DNA of 32,067 nucleotides from an uncultured bacterium (GCA_938034905.1 CALHLF010000060.1:1-32067), one strand, 5' to 3'; shown: positions 10,045 through 17,952, counted from the stretch's first letter. Notes: generated from the letters alone by a model not told the origin. Numbers and translations are program-made.

Positions 10045-10951
10045 AATTGCTGTGGGAAGATTTCTAAGAAATGGAAAGTTAGAAGATAAAAAAATCTTTC
10101 CCACAAAGGCAGAAAGAGGCTATAAAAAAATTTTAGATGAGATAGTAGAGAATATTAAAAGATTAAAAACTAATGATACTGTTGCCCTTGGTATAGGATG
10201 TGGAGGACCCTTAGATAGTAAAGAGGGGGTTATACTTTCTCCACCTAATCTTCCAGGTTGGGATAATGTTCCATTAAAAAAGGATTTAGAGTCTGCCCTA
10301 AATATTCCTGTATTTTTAGATAATGATGCAAATACTGCATGCTTAGGAGAGTATTATTTTGGGGCGGGGAAAGGAGTAAGAAATTTAGTTTATATAACAG
10401 TAAGTACAGGAATTGGTGGAGGAATTATTATTGATGGAAAAATTCTTCATGGACAAAGGGATAGTGCTGGAGAAGTGGGACATCAAACTATAATTCCTGA
10501 CGGCCCCCTTTGTAATTGTGGAAATAAAGGATGTCTTGAGGCTTTAGCATCAGGAACAGCTATTGCAAAGAGGGCAAAGGAAGCAATTTTGAAGGGTGAA
10601 GATACTATATTAAGAGAATGGAGTAAAGAAGGGAATATATCTGCAGAACTTGTAAGAAGAGCATATCTTCAAGGGGATAAAATTTCTGAAAAAATTTGGA
10701 AGGATGCTTTGGAATATTTGGGGATTGGGGTGGGAAATATCATAACTATTATAAGTCCTGAAAGGGTAATTTTAGGTGGCGGAATAATGAAAGCAGGGGA
10801 GGAAGTTTTAGAAACAGTAAGAAGAGTAGTAAGGGAAAGGGTAAAGTTAGTTCCCATCGATAAAGTAGAGATTGTTCTTTCTAAGTTAGGGGAAGAAGTG
10901 GGATTATATGGGGCTTTAGCCCTTGCATTAACTGAAATGGAGGCAAGGTAA
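10007..10951 (+). CDS. ROK family sugar kinase, probable glucokinase
   Basis: Cytoplasmic ATP-dependent sugar kinase of 314 residues, most likely for glucose. The N-terminal phosphate-binding motif is [11 protein letters not shown] (7-17). The ROK zinc site is complete: His159 in EVGHQTI and Cys169, Cys171, Cys176 in CNCGNKGCLE. Asp104/105-type catalytic residues occur in FLDNDANTA. The second ATP motif is VILGGGIMKAGEE. There is no DNA-binding domain, so it is a kinase and not a NagC-type repressor. AGAGGAGG (9993-10000) is placed 6 nt before ATG 10007 and supports this start in spite of the 38-nt overlap with ogt. It ends the repair operon, and a terminator overlaps its stop codon. Glucose released by the GH57 enzymes further along could be its substrate. 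Confidence 0.92.
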   Translation: MERFLALDIGGTKIAVGRFLRNGKLEDKKIFPTKAERGYKKILDEIVENIKRLKTNDTVALGIGCGGPLDSKEGVILSPPNLPGWDNVPLKKDLESALNIPVFLDNDANTACLGEYYFGAGKGVRNLVYITVSTGIGGGIIIDGKILHGQRDSAGEVGHQTIIPDGPLCNCGNKGCLEALASGTAIAKRAKEAILKGEDTILREWSKEGNISAELVRRAYLQGDKISEKIWKDALEYLGIGVGNIITIISPERVILGGGIMKAGEEVLETVRRVVRERVKLVPIDKVEIVLSKLGEEVGLYGALALALTEMEAR

Positions 10952-10966
10952 TTTCCTTGCCCTTTT
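10942..10966 (+). terminator. Rho-independent terminator closing the radC-to-kinase operon
   Basis: Perfect 7-bp stem GGCAAGG (10942-10948) / CCTTGCC (10955-10961) with a 6-nt loop, followed by CTTTT and more T-rich sequence. The kinase stop codon TAA (10949-10951) lies in the loop. It functions only for the plus strand; the other side has no T run. Confidence 0.75.
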
Positions 10967-11691
10967 CATTTTCCAGGGGAAAAGAAAGGAATTGGAGTTA
11001 TAGTTTGAGGTTCCTTTTGTTTTATAATCTTTCCTTGAGGAAGTGTTCTCAATTTACTGATAGATAAATTTTGATTTATTTTAAATTCCAACCAGGCCAT
11101 ATCCACATATAATCTGTTTTGTAAATCAAAGATCTTTAATCTTAATGGTTTTAGATCAATTTTAGTAAGATAGAATTCAAAATAGGACATTTGGGTTTTT
11201 AACTCTGGTGTATTGGGTCTTCCTATAATCTTATAAATTTTTTCGTTTTTTTCGGTAATTTCCATCAATTCTAAGGTAAAATCATCTTCTTTTCCAGAGA
11301 TGAAAGGTAAGTTTAGTCCTGAAGTATATGTTAAAGTCTGGGTAAATTCGCTTTCAATTATTTGTTTTGTTGCAGGAACATAAACTCTTGTTAATTTCTT
11401 TTCTGAATCTACTAATATGATTTGACCAGATAAAAGAGCAGGCTCCAAAAAGTTGATTCTTAATATTAAAGGATTAAGAATATAAAACATCTCCATAGTC
11501 ATCTTTTGGGGTATAGATTCTCCCTTTGAGGAATAAGAGTAGATGGTTATAGATAGTTTCATTTGAATATCTTTTACATTACTCCATTTATCTCCTGCTT
11601 CCTTTAATATAGATTCGGCAGAAGTTTGAGAAAAAATAGGAAGAATTAGAACTAAAGAAAAAATTAAAATTAATCCAATAATCTTTCTCAT
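10966..11691 (-). CDS. LolA-like outer-membrane lipoprotein-sorting protein
   Basis: Secreted 241-residue protein with a signal peptide (MRKIIGLILIFSLVLILPIFSQTSA) with predicted cleavage after about residue 25, and no lipobox cysteine. The mature part starts with AESILKEAGDKWSNVKDIQMKLS, the usual opening of LolA/LolB-fold proteins (outer membrane lipoprotein-sorting protein family), and continues with alternating strands, including EKKLTRVYVPATKQII and KIYKIIGRP. LolA-fold proteins shuttle lipoproteins across the periplasm; for this subfamily the cargo is unknown. A strong AGGAGGA ribosome binding site precedes ATG. It lies 11 nt downstream of the beta-barrel-like gene, so the two are probably one transcript and may act together at the outer membrane. 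Confidence 0.8.
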   Translation of the reverse strand: MRKIIGLILIFSLVLILPIFSQTSAESILKEAGDKWSNVKDIQMKLSITIYSYSSKGESIPQKMTMEMFYILNPLILRINFLEPALLSGQIILVDSEKKLTRVYVPATKQIIESEFTQTLTYTSGLNLPFISGKEDDFTLELMEITEKNEKIYKIIGRPNTPELKTQMSYFEFYLTKIDLKPLRLKIFDLQNRLYVDMAWLEFKINQNLSISKLRTLPQGKIIKQKEPQTITPIPFFSPGK

Positions 11692-11702
11692 TTTTATTCC
11701 TC

Positions 11703-12719
11703 CTAAAATTGATAGGATATTTTTAATCCAAAGGCTTGATTTTCATCTATAATTTCCTCTGTAGCTAATTTTTCTAAATTATATATCCAATAAATACTTC
11801 CTACTAAGAGACCTTCCATTGTAGGAAAATTCAATTGAATTTTTTGATTAAGATTATATTCTCCTATTTGTTTAAATCTATACTCAAAAGAAGTTAAAGA
11901 TTCTATATTTAAATAATCCCTTAAATTCCATTCCATTAAAAACCCTAATCTAACCCTTGCATTTCCATTATTAAAATTATGAAAATATCCTGCTGAAATT
12001 CTACTAAAAATATTTACAGTAAGAGGAGTTCTAATAGAAATTTCCCCTCCAAACTCGCCAGGTTTTATATCAGAGAGATTATAATTCTCAGAGTTATTAG
12101 ATCCTAAATAGCCTTTTAGGGAGAAGTTTCCAATACTTATTCCTCCCTGAATTAATCCACTTATATAGAGTATTGAGTTTTTAATAAGAAATGAGATTTC
12201 TTCAGCAGTATAACAGATTCCTAAGGGTAGAGTATATTTTTGCAAAAGATTAACATCGAAGGTATAACTTTCTTTGTAGGATAAAAGGGAAAAATTAGCT
12301 AAATTATGAGGAGTAAATACCCTTTGCCATCCAAGAGCTTTTAAGGAACTTTTATCATCAAGATTTTCCCCAGAAAGTATATACACTTCATCTTTTAATA
12401 TATAAATTCCGAAGAAAAAGCCTTTAAAATTAAGATATTTTGTGTAAAAATTTAAATTTGGATAAAAATAACCATAAATACCTCTTATATAAGGAGTTTG
12501 TAGGCCTAATCTATATTTTAAGTATTCTTCATATCCTAAATTAACAGTAACTCCTAAGGACTCACTCCACCATTTCTCTAAGAGAAAATTATATTTTTGA
12601 TATGATTTTTCTCTACTTGAGAAAACTTCAGTATTTAACTCTAAAACTCCCCACTCACTTCCAAAGGTTTGTGATGTTAGGAAGAGAATCAACAGAAAGA
12701 ATAATACTAATTTTCTCAT
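11703..12719 (-). CDS. Putative outer-membrane beta-barrel protein
   Basis: Unrecognised family, 338 residues from ATG 12719. The signal peptide is MRKLVLFFLLILFLTSQTFG. The rest is dominated by short alternating hydrophobic/polar strands rich in Tyr, Phe and Gly, and the chain ends in FGLKISYQF. A terminal Phe with alternating residues is the usual C-terminal signal of Gram-negative outer-membrane barrels. Barrel identity is therefore inferred from pattern only. The frame stays open upstream to 12830, but ATG 12719 is chosen because GGAGGA stands 7 nt upstream and it begins with a good signal peptide. It is transcribed with the LolA-like gene downstream. Confidence 0.7.
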   Translation of the reverse strand: MRKLVLFFLLILFLTSQTFGSEWGVLELNTEVFSSREKSYQKYNFLLEKWWSESLGVTVNLGYEEYLKYRLGLQTPYIRGIYGYFYPNLNFYTKYLNFKGFFFGIYILKDEVYILSGENLDDKSSLKALGWQRVFTPHNLANFSLLSYKESYTFDVNLLQKYTLPLGICYTAEEISFLIKNSILYISGLIQGGISIGNFSLKGYLGSNNSENYNLSDIKPGEFGGEISIRTPLTVNIFSRISAGYFHNFNNGNARVRLGFLMEWNLRDYLNIESLTSFEYRFKQIGEYNLNQKIQLNFPTMEGLLVGSIYWIYNLEKLATEEIIDENQAFGLKISYQF

Positions 12720-12737
12720 AGATTTCCTCCAAAATTT

Positions 12738-12766
12738 TTGACATAATTCCTTTTTATTTTTATACT
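12738..12766 (+). promoter_or_regulatory. Sigma-70-type promoter for the sugar transferase gene
   Basis: TTGACA (12738-12743), 17-nt spacer, TATACT (12761-12766). The -35 is a perfect match, the -10 matches 5 of 6. The start codon at 12794 is about 20 nt after the expected start site, and no strong Shine-Dalgarno is present in that short leader. Confidence 0.8.
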
Positions 12767-12787
12767 TCAAAAAGAGAAATAAAGCAA
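12759..12787 (-). promoter_or_regulatory. Divergent promoter for the beta-barrel/LolA-like operon
   Basis: On the minus strand, TTGCTT (12782-12787), 17-nt spacer, TATAAA (12759-12764). Its -10 overlaps the -10 of the opposite promoter by 4 nt. The leader would be about 30-35 nt and include the GGAGGA ribosome binding site. Confidence 0.5.
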
Positions 12788-12793
12788 GAACAA

Positions 12794-14173
12794 ATGGAGA
12801 GAATAAGAAGAGAAATATTACTGCTTTCATTCTTGATCTTATTAGATCTTATTAGTCTAATAATGTCTCCTCCCTTAGCTTATTTAATAAGATTTAGGTT
12901 TTTAACAAAAATTCCAGAGCTTTATCTTCCTGAATCTGATTTTCCTGTTTTCTATCCATATTATTTCTATCTTTCTATTTTTTTTGGAGTAATGACTTTA
13001 ATCCTTCTTATTTGGAATAGGGCTTATAATTTGAAGAGAAATATTTCCTTTACTTCTGTTTTCACATCTATAGCACTTTCCATATTCATAATATCCTTTC
13101 TTTCCTTCTTTTACAGAGATTTTTCCTTTTCAAGGTTGATTTTCATTCTCACAGGATTTTCTGCTCTCTTTCTTACCTTCATAAATAGAATTATCTTTTT
13201 ATTAATAAGATGGGGATTATTTAAATTTGAGAAGAATATAATAAGGGTTCTTTTGATTGGAGATAATAATATAGCAAATATACTTATAGATTTTTGGAAT
13301 AGGAATCCATGGATGGGATATAAGTTATATAAGAATATTCCTAATATTTCATATATGAAAGAAAATTTAGAGAATTTAATTGATTTCCAGGAAATTATAA
13401 TAACTCATCCTCTAAAAAATGAGGAAATACTTAACTTGATCAACATATCAAGGAAAAAAGGAATCACAATTAAAATAGTCCCTGACTTTTATCTTTTATT
13501 TGGTTCCCATGTTACCTTTGATGATATAAGTGGAATTCCTATTATAAGGCTCAAAACATCTTTACTTGAAGGATGGCAAGGTTACCTAAAAGAAATTGAA
13601 GATATAATCTTTGCAACTATTGGACTTGTTCTTTTTTTGCCTCTTATTGTTATAATATCCTTATTGATAAAATTGGATTCAGAGGGTCCCATTATTTTTA
13701 AACATAAAAGGGTGGGAAGATATGGAAAGGATATATATATCTGGAAATTTAGAACTATGTATAAGGATGCAGATAAAATTTTAGAGGGTAATCCTCAGTT
13801 GAAATTAGAATTTGAAAAGAGCTTTAAATTAAAGAATGATCCGAGAGTAACAAGAATTGGTAGATTTCTTAGAAAATGGAGTTTAGATGAAATTCCTCAG
13901 TTTTTTAATATTTTAAAAGGAGACATGAGTATCGTGGGACCAAGACCTGTGGTAAGGAAGGAATTGGAAAGGTATGGTCCTTTTGTAGATGAAATTTTAA
14001 GGGTGAAACCTGGTCTTACAGGACTTTGGCAGGTTAGTGGAAGAAGTGATTTGGATTATGATCGTAGAGTTCAGTTAGATATATATTATATTCAGAATTG
14101 GAGTTTAGGGTTAGATTTTAAAATTATACTAAAAACTATTCCTTCGGTTCTTCTTAGAAGAGGGGCATATTAA
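12794..14173 (+). CDS. Polyprenyl-phosphate sugar-1-phosphate transferase (exopolysaccharide initiation)
   Basis: Integral membrane enzyme of 459 residues that moves a sugar-1-phosphate from a nucleotide sugar to undecaprenyl phosphate, starting a surface polysaccharide. Four N-terminal membrane segments (about 8-30, 50-70, 84-106, 110-136) precede a Rossmann-like region (about 150-240; IIRVLLIGDNNIANILIDF). A fifth hydrophobic segment (about 262-288) leads into the bacterial sugar transferase domain: KHKRVGRYGKDIYIWKFRTM, DPRVTRIGRFLRKWSLDEIPQ, NILKGDMSIVGPRPV, KPGLTGLWQVSGRSDLDYDRRV. This is the WcaJ/WbaP-like architecture. The sugar (glucose or galactose) cannot be read from the sequence. 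No glycosyltransferase cluster follows, so it is an isolated initiating enzyme. Confidence 0.92.
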   Translation: MERIRREILLLSFLILLDLISLIMSPPLAYLIRFRFLTKIPELYLPESDFPVFYPYYFYLSIFFGVMTLILLIWNRAYNLKRNISFTSVFTSIALSIFIISFLSFFYRDFSFSRLIFILTGFSALFLTFINRIIFLLIRWGLFKFEKNIIRVLLIGDNNIANILIDFWNRNPWMGYKLYKNIPNISYMKENLENLIDFQEIIITHPLKNEEILNLINISRKKGITIKIVPDFYLLFGSHVTFDDISGIPIIRLKTSLLEGWQGYLKEIEDIIFATIGLVLFLPLIVIISLLIKLDSEGPIIFKHKRVGRYGKDIYIWKFRTMYKDADKILEGNPQLKLEFEKSFKLKNDPRVTRIGRFLRKWSLDEIPQFFNILKGDMSIVGPRPVVRKELERYGPFVDEILRVKPGLTGLWQVSGRSDLDYDRRVQLDIYYIQNWSLGLDFKIILKTIPSVLLRRGAY

Positions 14174-14175
14174 TA

Positions 14176-14184
14176 TGATATAAT
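14176..14184 (+). promoter_or_regulatory. Extended -10 promoter immediately before the HNH gene
   Basis: TGATATAAT, an extended -10 (TGnTATAAT), ends 8 nt before the ATG at 14193. There is no good -35 and no Shine-Dalgarno between it and the ATG. Transcription would begin at or within 1-2 nt of the start codon, giving a leaderless mRNA. An almost identical arrangement is found before 29744. Confidence 0.6.
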
Positions 14185-14192
14185 TTTAAATT

Positions 14193-14720
14193 ATGAAGGA
14201 TTTAAATAGTAAAGTATTAGTATTAAATAGTAATTATGAACCTTTAGATGTTTGTGGGGTAAAAAGAGCAATATCCTTGATTGTTCAAAAAAAGGCTGAA
14301 GTAATAGAGGAAAACAGTGATATTATTGCTTCTCCATCTTTATGCCTTTTAATTCCCTCAGTAATTAGGCTTTTATATTATGTAAAAAGGCCTAAATTAG
14401 AGCTTAAGCTTTCAAGAAGAGGAGTTTTTATAAGGGATAATTTTACTTGCCAATATTGTGGTAAAAAAGGTGGAGAAATGACTATTGATCATGTGGTTCC
14501 AAAAAGATTAGGAGGAAAATCAGTATGGGAAAATTTAGTTTGTGCTTGTAAAGAGTGTAATAAAAAGAAGGGAGATAAAACCTTGGAAGAGGCAAAAATG
14601 AAACTAATAAGAGAGCCAAAACCTCCTAAATATATCCCATATTTTCATTTAACAAAATATTTAGAAAAAGAAGAAAATAGTGAGTGGAGAAAGTACTTCT
14701 TTTTTAATTCTGAGGTGTAG
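14193..14720 (+). CDS. HNH endonuclease-domain protein
   Basis: A 175-residue protein with an N-terminal segment (VLVLNSNYEPLDVCGVKRAI) and a C-terminal HNH domain. Zinc cysteines are Cys86/Cys89 (CQYC) and Cys119/Cys122 (CKEC), with the Asp99-His100 pair (TIDHVVPKRLGG) and Asn114 of the HNH core. Homologues with this same N-terminal segment are widespread as single chromosomal genes in bacteria and are not linked to restriction modules or introns, from memory. Its biological role is unknown, and a nicking or repair function is only a guess. Translation probably starts on a leaderless mRNA. Three nt separate it from the P-type ATPase gene, so they are co-transcribed. Confidence 0.85.
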   Translation: MKDLNSKVLVLNSNYEPLDVCGVKRAISLIVQKKAEVIEENSDIIASPSLCLLIPSVIRLLYYVKRPKLELKLSRRGVFIRDNFTCQYCGKKGGEMTIDHVVPKRLGGKSVWENLVCACKECNKKKGDKTLEEAKMKLIREPKPPKYIPYFHLTKYLEKEENSEWRKYFFFNSEV

Positions 14721-14723
14721 TAT

Positions 14724-17318
14724 ATGGAGTGGAGTAACTTAAAAATAGAAGAAATAATCCAAAAGTTAGAAACTGATCCTGAAAAGGGTTTGGAGGAAAA
14801 GGAAGTTAAAGAAAGACAGAAAATATATGGGAAAAATATTTTACCTGAAAAACCGCCCCAAACATTTTTTAAGCTCTTCATAAATCAATTTAGAGAATTT
14901 CTTACTATAATTCTTCTCTTTGCTACTTTTATTTCTTTAATCCTTGGAGAGATTAAAGATGCAATTGCTATCTTTATTATTATTTTAATAAATGCAATTT
15001 TAGGAGCATCTCAAGAATTTAAGGCAGAAAAAACCCTATCCTCTTTAAAGGCATTAACAAATCCCATAGTTAAAGTTATAAGGGAAAAAGAGGTTAAGGA
15101 AATCCCTATAGAGGAGTTAGTCCCAGGAGATATTATTCTTTTGGAAGAAGGAGAAAAAATTCCTGCAGATGTTAGATTTATTGAAACTACCCACCTTCAG
15201 GTGGATGAATCTATTTTAACAGGAGAGTCAGAAGCGGTAAGAAAGGATGCTAATTTTATTGGCGAAGGAAAGTTAGATTGGGGGGAACAAATTAATATGG
15301 GATTTAAAGGGACATACATAATTTCAGGAAAGGGGAAGGGAATTGTAGTAGGTATTGGTGAAAATACTGCATTGGGAAGAATTGCAAAGATGCTTTCAGA
15401 AATGAAAGAAGAATCTACTCCATTACAAAAAGAGCTTGAGAGATTAGGGAAACAAATATCTACTCTTATAATCCTCTTAGTTTTAATACTTTTAGGAATT
15501 GGGATAATCCAAAGAAGAGAATTTTTAGAGATGTTTATGACTTCTGTTAGTTTAGCGGTAGCAGCAATTCCTGAGGGTCTTCCTACAGTTATTACTATTC
15601 TTCTTGCCTTAGGGGTTCAAGAAATGTCAAGGAGAAAGGCGGTGGTAAGGAGGCTTTCTGCAGTAGAAGCTCTTGGTGCAACTACTATAATTTGTACTGA
15701 TAAGACAGGAACATTAACAGAAAATAAAATGGAATTGGTAAAAATAGGTTTCTTAAATAAGATTTATGATAGGAATGACTTTTCAAAGGTTACATCAGAG
15801 ATTTATGATATATTGGAAAGTGCAATCTTATGTAGTAATGTTAGGAGAAAAGATGGGATCTATTTAGGAGATCCTTTGGAAATTGCCCTTTATAGGGTTG
15901 GAGAAAACTTAGGAATTTTAGATAAAATATTGAATAACAGAAAAAAAATAGAAGAAATTCCCTTTGATTCTCAAAGAAAACGGGTTAGTGTTCTTTATAG
16001 GGATAAAGATGGATATTCTTTATTTGTGAAAGGAGCTCCTGAGGGAATAATTAAAAGAAGTAAATATATAAAAATAAATAACGAAATTTCTGAATTAGAT
16101 GAGGATATAGAAAAAAAGCTGATAGAAAGACAAATAGAATTAGCAAAGGAAGGTCTTAGAGTTTTAGGAGTAGCAAGAAGAGTTTTAGAAGATTTTAATA
16201 AAGAAGATTTAGAGAAAGATCTTACATTCTTGGGGTTTGTTGCTTTTTTAGATCCTTTAAGAGATGGAGTAAAAGAGGCTGTTGATTTATGTACAAAGGC
16301 TGGAATTAGACCAATAATTGTTACAGGAGATTATATTTGGACTGCAAAAAAGATTGCAAAGGATCTTGGGATAGATATAGAAAATGGGTTTTCCTATCAA
16401 GGGGAGGATTTAAATAATGAAAAGGCCTTTGATCAAGTTAATTGGGAAAAAGTCTCAATTTTTTCTCGAGTTCTTCCTGAACATAAGATGGAGATAGTAA
16501 AAAGATTAAAAGAAAGAGGAGAAGTTGTAGCAATGACTGGAGATGGGGTAAACGATGCTCCTGCGCTTAAAATGGCGGATATTGGAGTGAGTATGGGGAT
16601 GAGGGGAACCGAGGTAGCAAGAGAGGCTTCAGATTTAGTTTTACTTGATGATAGTTTTGCGACTATTGTAAAAGCAGTTGAAGAAGGAAGGAGAATTTTT
16701 GATAATATAAGAAAAGTAACTTATTATCTTTTCTCTTGTAATTTAAGCGAAATCATTGTAGTCGGATTAAGTATATTATTGAGATTTCCATTACCTTTAA
16801 CTCCTATAGAACTACTTTGGATAAATCTAATAACCGATGGTTTTCCAGCCTTAGCCTTAGGAATGGAGCCTACAGAAAAAGACGTTATGGAAAGAAGACC
16901 TCGCTCAATAAAAGAGGGAATATTAACTAAGAAAATTTGGAAGAAATTGTTAGTAGATGGAATCATTATGGGAATTTCTTCCTTATCCTTATTTTATTGG
17001 GGATTAACCCTCAATAATATAACTTTAGCAAGAACTTTGGCTTTTTCAGGACTTGTTTTTGCTCAATTATTTCAGGCTTTAACTCTATCTCTTCGAAGAA
17101 GAAAAGATCTTATAAAGGATGCCTTTTCTAATATCTATCTTACCTTAGCCTTGATTTTGTCTTTTATTTTACAATTTTTGATCCTATATACACCCTTTGG
17201 AAGAAGTTTCTTTAATTTAGAGTATTTAAGTTTAGAAAAGATTTTTATAGTGATACTTGTTTCTTTACTCCCTATATACAAATTTATATTTGAAAAAATA
17301 TATGAGAAGATTTCTTAG
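14724..17318 (+). CDS. P-type Ca2+-transporting ATPase (SERCA/PMCA-like)
   Basis: Membrane cation pump of 864 residues that exports Ca2+ at the cost of ATP. Cation-ATPase N-terminal domain (1-70), actuator loop with TGES (about residues 165-168; LTGESEAV), phosphorylation site CTDKTGTLT with Asp326, nucleotide domain with VKGAPE, and hinge GDGVNDAPALKMADIG. Calcium assignment rests on transmembrane ligands equivalent to SERCA sites: Glu284 in AAIPEGLP (helix 4), Asn673 and Glu676 in CNLSEII (helix 5), Asn701, Thr704 and Asp705 in INLITDGFPA (helix 6). About ten membrane segments are visible. The 3' end overlaps the LysM gene by 17 nt. Mn2+ or mixed specificity is possible. Confidence 0.92.
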   Translation: MEWSNLKIEEIIQKLETDPEKGLEEKEVKERQKIYGKNILPEKPPQTFFKLFINQFREFLTIILLFATFISLILGEIKDAIAIFIIILINAILGASQEFKAEKTLSSLKALTNPIVKVIREKEVKEIPIEELVPGDIILLEEGEKIPADVRFIETTHLQVDESILTGESEAVRKDANFIGEGKLDWGEQINMGFKGTYIISGKGKGIVVGIGENTALGRIAKMLSEMKEESTPLQKELERLGKQISTLIILLVLILLGIGIIQRREFLEMFMTSVSLAVAAIPEGLPTVITILLALGVQEMSRRKAVVRRLSAVEALGATTIICTDKTGTLTENKMELVKIGFLNKIYDRNDFSKVTSEIYDILESAILCSNVRRKDGIYLGDPLEIALYRVGENLGILDKILNNRKKIEEIPFDSQRKRVSVLYRDKDGYSLFVKGAPEGIIKRSKYIKINNEISELDEDIEKKLIERQIELAKEGLRVLGVARRVLEDFNKEDLEKDLTFLGFVAFLDPLRDGVKEAVDLCTKAGIRPIIVTGDYIWTAKKIAKDLGIDIENGFSYQGEDLNNEKAFDQVNWEKVSIFSRVLPEHKMEIVKRLKERGEVVAMTGDGVNDAPALKMADIGVSMGMRGTEVAREASDLVLLDDSFATIVKAVEEGRRIFDNIRKVTYYLFSCNLSEIIVVGLSILLRFPLPLTPIELLWINLITDGFPALALGMEPTEKDVMERRPRSIKEGILTKKIWKKLLVDGIIMGISSLSLFYWGLTLNNITLARTLAFSGLVFAQLFQALTLSLRRRKDLIKDAFSNIYLTLALILSFILQFLILYTPFGRSFFNLEYLSLEKIFIVILVSLLPIYKFIFEKIYEKIS

Positions 17319-17679
17319 AGAATTTTTAATATATATAATAAGTTTTCTTTTAGTTATCTTTCTTGCAAGCCAGTTATTCTCAATTGAGAAAGTCCCACAG
17401 ATCGTAAAGAGGGAAAAAATAAAAGGAGAAGAAATGAAAGCAGTTGAAAAAAAGTTAGAAAGTATTGAAGCTCCTCCATCAGAAAATGTTTTAAAGAAGG
17501 AAGAAAAACAAGAGACGTATACTTTAGTATTATATGAAGTAAAGGTGGGAGATACTACCATAGGAATTGCACAGAAATATGCTATTGATTGGAAGGAATT
17601 AGCAAAAATCAATAATCTTAAAGATCCCAACAAATTATATGTGGGACAGAAATTAATTATTCCAATAAAAAGAGAGTAA
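17302..17679 (+). CDS. Membrane-anchored LysM domain protein
   Basis: A 125-residue protein with one N-terminal membrane segment (about 8-25, LIYIISFLLVIFLASQLFS), a charged linker (about 30-75) and a C-terminal LysM domain (about 77-122; YEVKVGDTTIGIAQKYAIDW, then NNLKDPNKLYVGQKLIIPI). LysM binds N-acetylglucosamine polymers such as peptidoglycan, so this is probably a cell-wall-associated protein. The start at 17302 is favoured over the in-frame ATG at 17257 because it gives a basic N-terminus directly before the membrane helix and overlaps the ATPase by only 17 nt; the ribosome binding site is weak. Confidence 0.75.
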   Translation: MRRFLREFLIYIISFLLVIFLASQLFSIEKVPQIVKREKIKGEEMKAVEKKLESIEAPPSENVLKKEEKQETYTLVLYEVKVGDTTIGIAQKYAIDWKELAKINNLKDPNKLYVGQKLIIPIKRE

Positions 17680-17684
17680 GATAC

Positions 17685-17713
17685 TTGATAAGCAAAATTC
17701 CATTTGTTATAAT
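17685..17713 (+). promoter_or_regulatory. Promoter for the tRNA genes
   Basis: TTGATA (17685-17690), 17-nt spacer, TATAAT (17708-17713). The expected start site is about 17720, about 6 nt before the mature 5' end of tRNA-Phe. It starts 5 nt after the LysM gene's stop codon. Confidence 0.8.
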
Positions 17714-17725
17714 CTCTATAAGGTT

Positions 17726-17801
17726 GCGGACGTAGCTCAGTCGGTAGAGCGAGGGACTGAAAATCCCTGCGTCGGTGGTTCGATTCCACCCGTCCGCACC
17801 A
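17726..17801 (+). tRNA. tRNA-Phe (GAA)
   Basis: 76-nt cloverleaf with acceptor stem GCGGACG (17726-17732) / CGTCCGC (17791-17797), anticodon stem AGGGA/TCCCT, anticodon GAA at 17759-17761, T-loop GGTTCGATTCC, and an encoded CCA end (17799-17801). Decodes UUC/UUU. Confidence 0.97.
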
Positions 17802-17820
17802 TAAAAAGAGAAGAGAAAAT

Positions 17821-17849
17821 TTGAAAATAAAGAAAATTATTTTTAATAT
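17821..17849 (+). promoter_or_regulatory. Weak possible promoter for tRNA-Arg
   Basis: TTGAAA (17821-17826), 17-nt spacer, TAATAT (17844-17849). The -10 matches only 4 of 6, so read-through from the tRNA-Phe promoter, 74 nt away, is an equally good explanation. Confidence 0.25.
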
Positions 17850-17875
17850 AAAAAGAATTATTCTCTCCTTTTCGC

Positions 17876-17952
17876 GCGCCCGTAGCTCAGTAGGACAGAG
17901 CAGCGGTTTCCTAAACCGCGTGTCGGGGGTTCGAGTCCCTTCGGGCGCACCA
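17876..17952 (+). tRNA. tRNA-Arg (CCT)
   Basis: 77-nt cloverleaf with acceptor stem GCGCCCG (17876-17882) / CGGGCGC (17942-17948), anticodon stem GCGGT (17903-17907) / ACCGC (17915-17919), anticodon CCT at 17910-17912, T-loop GGTTCGAGTCC and encoded CCA. Decodes AGG, a frequent arginine codon in this AG-rich coding style. Confidence 0.96.

Noticed and set aside
10007-10951. ROK gene as a NagC/XylR-type repressor
   Set aside because: It has no N-terminal helix-turn-helix domain; the kinase motifs start at residue 7.
12720-12830. 37-residue N-terminal extension of the beta-barrel-like protein
   Set aside because: It would overlap the divergent sugar transferase gene and both promoters, and it places a second hydrophobic segment before a proper signal peptide. 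The ATG at 12719 has GGAGGA upstream.
14193-14720. HNH gene as part of a mobile intron, homing element or restriction system
   Set aside because: No intron structure, methyltransferase, repeats or split gene is nearby. The gene has host-like base composition and a widely conserved N-terminal segment, so it looks like an ordinary chromosomal gene.
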